From: Eudorina sp. 2006-703-Eu-15
Lineage: Eukaryota > Chlorophyta > Chlorophyceae > Chlamydomonadales > Volvocaceae
Reading direction: 5' to 3'
Assembly (NCBI GenBank): GCA_003117195.1
Contig: BDSI01000241.1
Location: 23,997 to 87,996, forward strand
DNA length: 64,000 bases
Shown one piece after another: positions 1-9,565 of the stretch (positions within the stretch are counted from its first letter, which is position 1; every line of letters begins with the position of its first letter). The notes under the pieces were generated by a model. That model was not told the origin of the DNA and made no database searches. It was given only the letters and a program-made list of their open reading frames with translations. Made by a program: the position numbers and the translations under genes.

Positions 1-389
1 GCGCGGAACGGGGCCATCGCTGGCTCCCGCCGTCCCGCGCACTAAAGGTCATACTACGTAGGGGGCCGGAGAAATCTACGTCGTGTTGGAATTAAGCAAA
101 ACCTGTAGGCGTTCCCGAATCATCGCCATGACATTGAGTCCCTGACGGCGTTGCACTAAGAATAGCTGGGGCCAAAAGAAGAGTTGTTGGGCACAGTGCA
201 GGTCAAGTCGACGGCGAGGGTATTGTTGGGTTATGGGGTATGCATAAGCGTGGCAACATTTGCGACAAAATCATGAACGTCAGTAATGATGCGTTGCAAC
301 CGACGGAACTGGCTAACAAACATATTGCGTTTGGCCGCTTCGTTAACGCAAGATGAAGCATGTACGAAGCGCGAGAGGCGGACATCCTG
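1..389. other. Unassigned left edge; breakpoint of NDH-2 copy 1
   Basis: Sequence similar to intron 10 of the neighbouring dehydrogenase copy stops near position 390, and the DNA to the left has no counterpart in copy 2. On the minus strand a possible 3' splice site (TTTCAG) at about 390 precedes short open stretches in several frames, one of them reading LFFWPQLFLVQRRQGLNVM around 100-170. None matches a family I recognise. It may be an inserted element or an unrelated neighbour; the two missing dehydrogenase exons are not found here. Confidence 0.4.
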
Positions 390-533
390 AAAGGCAGGTT
401 GGAGGGGGGGGTTTAGGGGGAGGTAGGAGGGGTAGGGGGGTTGGGGAGAGTGGGGATAGGGAGGAGAGATGGTTGGAAGCGTCGGAACAGGAGCGGAGGG
501 GCCCTCTGGAAGGGGGCGGCGGACGCCACTCAC

Positions 534-3500
534 CCACGTAGGCCATGATCCCCAGACTGAGGAACTCGAATGGGCGGTCCCAGTAGCGGACCTCCGTCGC
601 CTCCGCCGCCTCGCGGGCCGCCGCCTCCTCCTCCGCCACGGACCGGAAGCACGCCGCCGACGCGCGCGCGATGGCCCCCGCGTCCGCTCCCCCCGAGGCC
701 GCCACCGCCGCCGCCACCTCCGCGATGTCGCACACGGCCGCGGGGCGGGTGGGGCTGTCCAGGGAGGGTGCGGCGGTGAGCGCCTCGCTGTGCACTCGCA
801 CCCACGGGGGGGCGTCCATGCGGAACAGCGCGTCGGACACCTGGGGGGGGGGGTAGGTAGGGGAGGGGGCGGGGACGGGGAGGGGAGGCGAGTATAGAAA
901 ATTGGTAGACATATTCATACAGCGCTGCTGCCAGAGCGAATTTTCGATCAAGGTACGACTAGGGGAAGGGAAGTGAGGGACGGGATACTGGGGTGACGAG
1001 AGCACGCGGGGAAGGGACAGCTAGGGGACAGCGCAGCACGGGACAGCGCAGCACGGGACAGCGCAGCACGGGACAGCGCAGCACGGGACAGCGCAGCACG
1101 GGAGAGGCGACGGGGCGACATCCCCAGCCGCATGATCAGAAGCACGTCCCGGTGCAGATGCGCAGTCCCCGGCAGGGGCCAGGTATCAGGTATCCGGCGC
1201 AGGTGGGTGGGGCGCACCCACATGGAGGCATGGTGCCCCCCTGACCGCACACACAGCCCCCCGGGCGAGCTCTGTCCTCCCCAGAGCTCGCCGCCACCCT
1301 GGAGAGCTTGGAGAGCCTGGAGAGCCCACCTCCCCCCTTAGACCCACCTCGCTGGCCACCTCGATGCGCTTGCTACCGCCCATCATGGCGGTGGCCAGCC
1401 ACTGCAGCACCGGACTGTCCTCAGTGGCTTTCTGACAACAACCACGATAAGGGGGGAAGGGGAGGGCGGGCAGGCAGGAGGGAGGGGGGTCCAGGAGGGA
1501 GAGTGAGAGGTAAGAGATCAGGGGCTTGAAAAGTCCGTTCAGGTAAAACCCCGCATAGTACTCAGCGCCAATCCACAGCACCTCGTAAGCCCCGCTAGAT
1601 CAAGCCACTGGGTAGGCCGGCAGGAGTTGGCCCTTCCATCGCCTCACGCACGACTTGGTGCTGTGCGTCCGCCCCAAGGGTCCCTCCCCTGCCCCCCGTG
1701 CCCCTCCCTCCCTGGCCCCCTCCCTGGAGAGGACGCCACCGCCTCCGACAGCCGCACCTGCAGCCTGTTCCTCTTGACCACCTGGAACGGCGGCGGCTGC
1801 GTGTAGCCCCCCACCCCCAGCTGGTAGCCGCTGTTGATGAGGTGGGCCAGGTAGGCGCCCTGCTGCCCAGCCACCTGCGCCGTGGCGGGCAGCCGGTTGC
1901 CCAGCACCAGCGAGCAGTCGCCCAGGGCCAGCAGGTCCGTGGCGCCAACCACCCGGAGGAACGAGTCCACGCACAGCTTGGAGCCGGGGGCCACGCGGGA
2001 GGCCTGGGGAGGGGGCCGGGGGGCGAGAGGGGGGACGAGTAGGTCAGAGTGGGGAGAAGCAACTCAGGTAGAGGGCCGCAACCAGGGAAAGGAATGCCAC
2101 AAGTACAGGGAGGGGAGGCAAGATCACGAGGAAAAGAATTCCGAGATTTCCAACTCGGGGGAGCAGTAAAGAGGTCCCATCGCCGGGGTCCCCGCAACCG
2201 AGTGGCTCCCCCTCCATCCCATTCCGTGATTGATTCGTGGCGGCTTCCAGCCCCTCCCCTCCCCTCACACCCCCGGGGCTCCCTCCCTGAGCCGTGTATC
2301 CCTCGATTAGAAGTGTCGCCATCGCCTCGAGACCCCCCTGGGAAACTCCCCTCCTCTGTTTGCTCTGGCAGTTGCAGTTGCGCACAGGAAACATGTCTCC
2401 AATGTCCCGTCTATCCATCCATCCCCGCCTGCCACAGCCTTCCTCCGCGCGCTCCCGCGAGACCTCCACAGTGCACACCCGCATCCCGCTGCTCCAGGAA
2501 GGGGCACCCCGCCGCCTCACCCCCAGCCCCCCGGTCCACACCTCAGTCGCCATCGCCTGCTCCGGCACCCTGCCCGCGATCTGGGTCACCAGCGGCCGCG
2601 GCGCGTTGCCCGCCGACCACACACACACGCCGCACGACATCTCCTCCCCGCCCTTGAGGAGCACCTGCGGGCGGTGGCGGGCGGTGGCGTTGGGTGAGCT
2701 GGTCAGAACGGCACCTCAGGAGGTGCCTCTCTAGGGGTGGAGGCTGGTGAGGTCCGCGGGTCAGTCCAACGCGCAAGCACACGAACGCGCAAAAAGCACG
2801 TCCCGTGACTCAATTTCTCACATCACACATCAAGATATCACACGAATTTTCTCAGTTTGTTCTTGCACACGATGTTTGCTTTGCACACCCTATGTTATCG
2901 CCCCCGGCCCCACCCCCTTCCCCCATGTACCCTCCATCCACCCCACTCCCCAATGTCCTGTAACCCCCCCTTAATGTCAACAAAGACAGCGAAACCCTGT
3001 AACCCCCCCACCCCACCCCCACCTTGTTGGCGGTGACCTCGACGACCCGCACCCCGGTGCGGACCTCCACCCCCGAGGTGGTCAGCGCCTCCAGGGCCCG
3101 GCGGCCCAGACCCTCATCGAACTGGGTCAGGATCTGCTGGGCGCTCTGTGGGTGGGTGGGTGGGGGGGTGGGGGCGCGATGGGGGGCCGGAAGTTGGGTG
3201 GCTGTGGGGTGACGTTGAGTTGAGACTGGGGCGGTCGGGTGGACGTCAGGCCGGTGGGCCGCGTGGGTGGTGGGGGTGAGAAGGTGGGTTGACAGCGGGG
3301 TCTGCGCTGCCTGGCTGTGGGGGGGGATGTGGGAGTGAACACCACGCCACGCCACGCCACACCACTGGAAGGATCGGAATGACAGGGTGTCCTCATTCCA
3401 TCCCCCGGACAGGCAGGCAGGCAGGCCCGCAGGCGGGTAGGACGGCCCGGCCGGCAGCAAGGAGGACAGATCCGCAGGCAGGCAGGCAGGCAGGCAGGCA

Positions 3501-6500
3501 GGCGGGGACAGGCAGGAGCCACCGCCGATCGCCTAGCCTAGGACCTGGTCCAAGCAATACGCAGTGTTTGTATGTGTGTGTGTATGTGTGCACCTGCTCA
3601 GTTCCTCCCCGGGGATCACCGTTAGGGGTGGATGTGTCCATCCAATGGGTCACCTCCTCCGGGGCCCCTCCCCCCCCTCTACCTGCAGCAGCGTGACCCT
3701 GACGTACGGCATCAGCGCGGGGTACTTCTTGCGCAGGTCCTCGCGGACAAAGTCGGACAGGGTGCCCGCGAACTCCACACCCGTGGGCCCACCGCCCACC
3801 ACCACGAAATTGAGCGCGGCACGCCTGCGGGGTGGGGGCAGATTGTGGTGTGGCGTGGCGTGGTGCGGCGACAGGAGCAATGCTCACGACGCAAGTGGAA
3901 CGTGTTGGACATCAGACAACCCTTTTCCTTCGCTTCAAAACACCACACCCGATGTTGGCAGTTTACCCACAAGTAACGAAAGACCACCCATCCCGGGCGC
4001 CCCCTCCCCCCAAAAGCAGACACGCGGGCAGCAAGGGGTGAAGGCGCGCATGCCGCGGCCCATACCCCCTGTCATGTTACGCAGTCCTACGACTTCGGGG
4101 GAGGTTGAGGGGAAACGCCTGCCGCCCTCCCCCGGTGTCCTCCCCCGTATCCCTCTCCCTCTAGCCTGGCCCGTCCTCTTCCGTGCCACGCTGCCGCACC
4201 GCCATTCTCGCATACTGTTTTCTTTCTGTTCTTCCCATACTGTAGCTGACCCTCTTATACTCACGCCCGCTCACTCCGTCGATCGGCTTCCCTCTGTGCA
4301 TCTCCACGACCTCGGACGTCGCTCGCGGCGCGGCTACCCTGTCTAAAACCACAGGTCGGTACAGTATCTGTCCTTTTCGGGTTGGGTCGGGTTCGCTTTT
4401 TCCTTGCTACTGCACCGGCGGCCGCGCGGCCGCGCCGCCACGCGCCCGCACGCAGTCTCTGTATTTCCATTGCTATGCAGGTACAGCACCCCGTAAGTAT
4501 ACTGAGTTGTGTTGGGTGTGCTTGGGTTCGTTCTTCGGGTTTCTTTCTTTTTCCAATTTATCCGCGGGTGGAGGTGAACAACTCATCCCCCAGGTGGCCC
4601 CCTGGTGGAGCGACCCTCGCCCCCGCCCCCGGGAGCCTGGGCGGCCCCCGCCCCCTGTCCCTTCCCCCCCTGTCCGCACACCTCTCCTCCTCGGTGGTGC
4701 CCGGCAGGCTGGCCAGCTCGAACTTCTCCGCGATCCGCTTCCGAAGAGCCACCGCGTCGCCGATCTCTGCGGCGGTGGGGGAGGTGGGCCGTCGGGGGCC
4801 GTGGCGGCGACCGGCAGTGAGCAGCAAGCGAGGTTACCCGGTTTAGTTCGACGTGCGGGCCAGGCCGGTGCAAACGTCGTCACGGCCTGGACTGCCTTCC
4901 ACGCTGTCACACCTGGACGTCCTGTCCTTTCAGGGTGTTAGTTAACTCCTGGATCGATTTTACAAAAGCACTGAAGCGTCTGCTGCGCGCGCGCTCCTGT
5001 TCAGCCAACCCACCCTTCATGAAGAAGCAGTGCTCCCTGACCCCCGGAACCCCGAAGGTGGCGGGCTGCTCGCCAACAGCGATGACCGCCTTGTCGTACT
5101 GGATCTGAGGGGGAGAGGGGAGAGGGGCCGGGGGCCGGGAGATGACAGGCCGCCCTCCGGGGAGGGAGGACGGTGATGATGATAATGAATTGCTGCGCAC
5201 TGCATTCCGCACCCACAAACCCCCTGGGGTGTCACTCCGCCCTACTCGCACCCAGGCGGCGGTGCCCTCCACACACCCGGTTTACGTCCGCGGCAGGTGG
5301 GCTGCGACTACGCTCCCAGTGTAGTATTCTACACTCCTGCTGCTCCTGCTGCTGCTGTGTCCCCACTGCCGGGGGGGGTGCAGTCCGCACACCGGTGGCG
5401 CAGTCCCCAGCGGCCCCACTGCCGGGGGGGGGTGCAGTCCGCACACCGGTGGCGCAGTCCCCAGCGGCCCCACTGCCCGGGGGGAGGGGGTGCAGTCCGC
5501 ACACCGGTGGCGCAGTCCCCAGCGGTCTCAGCTCCGCTCCGCTCGGCAGTGTAGGACCCGTCGGGCGCCCCCACGCGGGCTCTGGCCCCAAGGCTGCCCC
5601 CGCCCCTCCCCCGGGGCCTCCCAGACGTCGCACTCACACACGCACCTCGAACTGCGGTTTACGGCCGTCGTCATACGCGATGGAGGACGTGCAGACCGCG
5701 ACCTTGGCTGCGGTGACCAGGCAAGGTGACCAAGGGGGACCAGAGGAGGCGGAAACCCAAGGGGGTCAGGAGGCGCAGGCATGGGGTATTAAGAGGTTCA
5801 AGTGAGAGTTAGACACCCGGTTTGCAACACCGGGGCGGGTTTCATACTCAACACAGGGGGATTGTCTGGTTGTCCGCCCTTCTCACCCTCCGGGTCCAGG
5901 CTGTCGCACTCGGCCTCCAGGTAGGTGACGCAGGGGTTGGAGGTGCGGATGGGCTCCAGCAGCGACCGGAACTCCACGGTGCCCACGGCGGTGGAGGGCA
6001 GCATGGGCGTGAACACAAAGTGGTTGCGCGGCGACACCACCACCACGTCGTACGTGTCGGTGTCGATGACCTTGATCAGCGAGTGCGCCCCCCAGCCGCT
6101 GCCCAGCACCAGCACCACGGGCTTGGTGGAGGACCGCAGGCGCATGCGCCCGCCGTCGCCTGGCGCAGGAGGGCCCCGGGGGCGGAGCGCGAGGGCCGCC
6201 AGGATTGTATTTATGGAGAGTGTTTGCAGGGAGACGGCAGCTGGGAAGGGGCGGAGCGCGAGAGCGGAGGCTGTGTTGGCACGGCGCCATAAACCCGGGT
6301 GTCAGCAACCCCCCTCTCCCCCCCCCAGGTTCCCCCGCACATGCGGTGATGGCCGACTGCCTCGTAGCTATCTCATGGTGCGTTTCCAGTGAAGCGCTCC
6401 GGCTACGGTGGGTAGCCAGTTTAGGGCCCTTGTGGGGAAGGGCTTGCAGGGCAGCGCTTGTAGGGTACAACTATTTTACATGACCCGTCCAGAGAGTATT

Positions 6501-6918
6501 CTCAGCCAGAGTAACCACGAATAACCCTTGGTGACGCGCAGCGTTCGCACACCCCCAAGAGCTTCTCCTGGTTTCCCAGGCTACGGGTGCGGGGCGCTGG
6601 TCGGTTACGGGTGTTGGCCCTGGGGTTGCTGCTGTGGGCCAGACCGGGCCTGCCAGACGGACGCCTCGCCGCAGCAGCAGACACCCTACACGCACCCGGC
6701 ACCAGCTGCTCCCTCTCCAGCGGTATCTCCGACTCAATGTTGATGCGGCGCAGGTGGCGGCCGATGTCCACCACGGAGTCCAACAGGTTGTCCAGCGCGA
6801 TGGCCGCGAAGGCGCGCTTGGGCGGCCAGTCCGGCGCGCCCGGCGCCGGAAACAGCTGCTGCGGTGGCACTGAGATGGTGGTGGGTGCGGCGGCCGGCAC
6901 GCTCGGCGCAGGTGTCAC
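534..6918 (-). CDS. Type II NAD(P)H dehydrogenase, copy 1 (3'-incomplete)
   Basis: Single-polypeptide flavoprotein of the NDH-2/NDA family, which moves electrons from NAD(P)H to quinone without pumping protons, in mitochondria or chloroplasts. Exons on the minus strand: 6918-6696, 6159-5887, 5707-5646, 5104-5014, 4766-4682, 3824-3683, 3145-3023, 2664-2542, 2003-1758, 1431-1348, 840-534. All have GT..AG borders and the phases fit. Exon 2 carries the FAD motif [10 protein letters not shown], exon 6 the nucleotide motif [14 protein letters not shown], and exons 7-8 [11 protein letters not shown] and LALGDCS. The block equivalent to copy 2 exon 7 is split by an extra 358-nt intron. The last two exons of copy 2 (quinone/membrane C-terminus) are absent down to position 1, so this is a truncated gene or its end lies outside or was displaced. 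The first listed exon starts at a splice acceptor, so true N-terminal exons lie upstream. Confidence 0.85.
1027..1106. repeat. 16-bp minisatellite, 5 units
   Basis: Five perfect tandem copies of gacagcgcagcacggg lie in the intron between exons 9 and 10 of dehydrogenase copy 1. The matching intron of copy 2 has no such array. Confidence 0.9.
2665..3022 (-). other. Copy-specific intron in NDH-2 copy 1
   Basis: This 358-nt intron (GTGGGG...CCGCAG) separates two 123-nt exons. Their sum, 246 nt, equals the single uninterrupted exon 7 of copy 2 (11932-12177). It sits in phase 0 between the codons of K and V in the nucleotide-binding region. It contains G-rich tracts, an AT-richer middle and a small palindrome GGCACCTCAGGAGGTGCC near 2713. 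Confidence 0.85.
3411..3508. repeat. CAGG microsatellite, interrupted
   Basis: Two runs of (CAGG)n around 3411-3425 and 3476-3502 lie within the intron between exons 7a and 6 of dehydrogenase copy 1. Confidence 0.8.
4258..4562 (+). repeat. Dispersed intronic repeat, copy A
   Basis: About 300 bp in the intron between exons 6 and 5 of dehydrogenase copy 1 match, as reverse complement, 37120-37420 in an intron of the OPR gene. Shared blocks include CTTCCCTCTGTGCATC, AGTATCTGTCCTT and ACTGAGTTGTGTTGGGTGTG. The corresponding intron of dehydrogenase copy 2 (12545-13123) lacks it. No coding capacity was seen; it is probably a short non-autonomous mobile element. Confidence 0.7.
5361..5525. repeat. 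About 52-bp minisatellite, 3 units
   Basis: Three near-identical units, each containing tgcagtccgcacaccggtgg, lie in the intron between exons 4 and 3 of dehydrogenase copy 1. They are missing from the same intron in copy 2. Confidence 0.85.
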
Positions 6919-7365
6919 CTGTTTGAGATTTGTTGGCGGCGGCAGGGTTCAGAAGCAGGCAGGGCCGGATGAGCGGCGGAGGGTTCCCAAGCAGCTTCCT
7001 TTCCAATGCGATGGCATATGCTCGGACAGACAACTAACGGCCGCCGAGGGCCGGTTCAAAATCAACCTTGCCTGCTTCGCTGGCGGGTCCTTCACCACGG
7101 TCTGTACTCCGCCGTCTCCATCGCGCGGCGCCTCGGCCCTGATACGCACGACCATGCGACCTTGAACCCTTGGCCGACCTGCGCGCGCACATTTTGCGTT
7201 TCGGCAAGGTCAAGGATTCAAAGACGTTATAATTTTCTTTGTGGACAGCTTCAGGGGACAGCCTCACGGAACTGGCACATTTCGATATGGTCTATCTCGT
7301 CACGGAAGCTCCCGGGATCCCAGGATCATGGTAGAAGCAGCGCGCCAACAGGGCTGGCAGCTCAC

Positions 7366-7441
7366 CTGCTGCACCCACCACCCTCAGCGAGGGCTTTGCG
7401 CGCGCCGTTGAACGCATGAACTCAACGCTACCGGTCCGCAT
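7366..7441 (-). CDS. Candidate targeting-peptide exon of NDH-2 copy 1
   Basis: On the minus strand an ATG at 7441 opens MRTGSVEFMRSTARAKPSLR and continues VVGAA up to a good donor (GCAG/GTGAGC) at 7366. The stretch is rich in Arg, Ser and Ala and nearly free of acidic residues, as organelle transit peptides are. It lies just upstream of the first conserved dehydrogenase exon in the right direction. Its end phase (1) does not fit that exon directly, so an unseen short exon would be needed. The functional assignment is inference. Confidence 0.3.
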
Positions 7442-9565
7442 TTTGCTCCGCGACCCTTGAGTTTCCCACCGCAAGTAAAACCTAGACGCGCAACGACGTA
7501 ATAGGTGGACCAAATTCAGAGATGCAGATTGGTTACAACAGATCTTGTTCGCCACTACAAGCTGCCATACAGGTCAACGAACGCAGCAAGCCGCAGCAAT
7601 ATGTCTCGTTTGATCGTAATATTATCATAAAATTGAAGATCATATAGGCAAAATTTTGTACATATATGACCCCGGGTGGTAGATTCAGAGGAGTGCGTCA
7701 GCAAGTGTGTACGGACACCCAAATGTTGGTTGACCCCCAGCCCCGCCCCGACGGGCACGGCGTGTGGTCTTAACTACACAGTTACAAGGCCTAGGTTGCC
7801 TCTAGAACAGGTGTTACATCATTCGTCCTCACTTCCAACCAGCCCATAGCGGGGCGACCCCAGCGACCCCAAAGTGCGAGGCCCCAGGAGGCCCTGAGGC
7901 TGCCGCATCACACCTAGCCAGTACCATCGGTGCTCTGGACCACCTGTGCGCTGAACCGCCGAGGTCTCTCCACCGGTCACTGCTCAGCACCGCACGCTGT
8001 GCTGCGCCGCATTCCTCTATCGCAACGATCGGGTTCAGAGGGAGACAGCACCTGCAAAGACTTGGGCAGGCTGGAAGACAACACGCACCCACATACACGG
8101 GTCCGCTGCAACGTTCATTCATTCATCCATTCATTCATACATGGGAGCAACTAACACGGACCAACGCCGCCGCTACCGCTACCGTGATTTCGACAGCCGC
8201 ACTACAGGTCCCCCGCATAGTGAGGCGCGCAGTGCGCCGATCAGTCAATCAGTCGTTGAGTCATCAGTCGTGCCCATGACACCGCTCGGGCCCGAACATC
8301 GTTCGTCATACACGCCGTTAAACCATCCGCAATGAAGGATGGGCGCCGAAATAAAGCCATGGGGCAGCCAAACACACGCCTCCGCTGGGGCCTCCCCGGC
8401 GCCCCCTGGTATTCCGCCTGAAGCAAAGATATTGGTATGGAAAGCTGCTGGCAAACTGTCAGCCGCGACAGCTTCGCTCACTGTCGCACACGCAATGGGT
8501 CGTTGGAGAAGACCTGCGCGGGGTCCGCCGCCTTCGCGGACTTCAAGTGTTCAAGATATGTACGTGTACGACACTGTACGACATCACTACCACCAAACTT
8601 GCAGCGCCACCGCGGAGGGTGCTCGGTTCTCGCTTGCTGAACCTAGGCCATCGATGCCACCAAACTGCACCAAACAAGAACAGATGTTGAAAGAATGTCT
8701 TAAGACATCAAAATTCGGCCGCCGTTGAGGGTGACAAACAACTGGGTGCGTGGAGGAGCAGTAAGCCTCCAGAGGAGCGACACCTACCACCCGCCAAGAG
8801 CCAAGCGGCCACGAGCCAGGGGCGGGGCTAGCCGACCGACCGATGCAGCACCACGCCGTGTGTATGTCTGTAGGCAACAACAGGAGCGCCTGCAGCAAAT
8901 GCACCCCGCCGCACCTGCGGGCTCGCGCATGAAACAAATCTCTCTCGCTCACCGCACGTCCCAGGAGAGGAGCGACGGAACGACGGAGCGCATGTATGCC
9001 TTGCAACCACATACACCCGTGGCTGGGTAACCTTAGTAATAATAATACACACGTACACAGCCGCGGGGATGGAAGCGACTACGTTTTCTCCAAACAACAC
9101 AAAAGACACGGTAGGGTGGGTCGCCGCACCCCACCCTGGCTGCAACGAATCATCGGCCGCGCCGGCCAGCCATGTATGAGCAACCGCAAGCTTTCCCTCG
9201 CCGCGCTCCTGTAGATAGTAATTCAGCATGATACGGAATCTCTCGCACTCCGCGTTTTCGTTCACACAAACACCCTCAACATTCAAGGATCAACAGAGTG
9301 CTGGAATTTGCAGGCGTAAGTACAGCAGCAACGCTCATTCTCCAAAGCTTCTCAGCGGCCCCCAGGAGCAGTTTACCGGACGTGGATGGGGAGGGCCCTG
9401 CCGCCCTGCGGAGCTCTACAATGTCGCTGCCGCCTGCTCAGCAGCCGCATTCCCTGTACGTCAGATAGGGCTGACTTGGAGCTGGTGGAGGCGCTGGACA
9501 GCGGGGAAACCCCGCCTCCTCCTCGCCTCCTCGGCGGGGCCCCTCCCCCACACCCAACCGGTTGC
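7442..9565. other. Spacer between the two NDH-2 copies
   Basis: No gene is supported here. It should hold the promoter and 5' end of copy 1 (minus strand) and the 3' flank of copy 2. A (CATT)n-tailed repeat end lies at 8099-8140. A 152-codon minus-strand open stretch (8828-9286) has no recognised motif and may be chance. Confidence 0.6.
8099..8140 (+). repeat. (CATT)n-tailed dispersed repeat, 3' end
   Basis: The sequence gggtccgctgcaacgttc is followed by an imperfect CATT run. The same end structure occurs at 9789-9853, 11181-11233, 16486-16522, 29805-30074 and 47463-47845. A simple-repeat tail on one side only suggests a non-LTR retrotransposon or SINE family. Confidence 0.7.

Noticed and set aside
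8828..9286. 152-codon minus-strand open frame between dehydrogenase copies
   Set aside because: No recognisable domain or splice context linking it to either copy.
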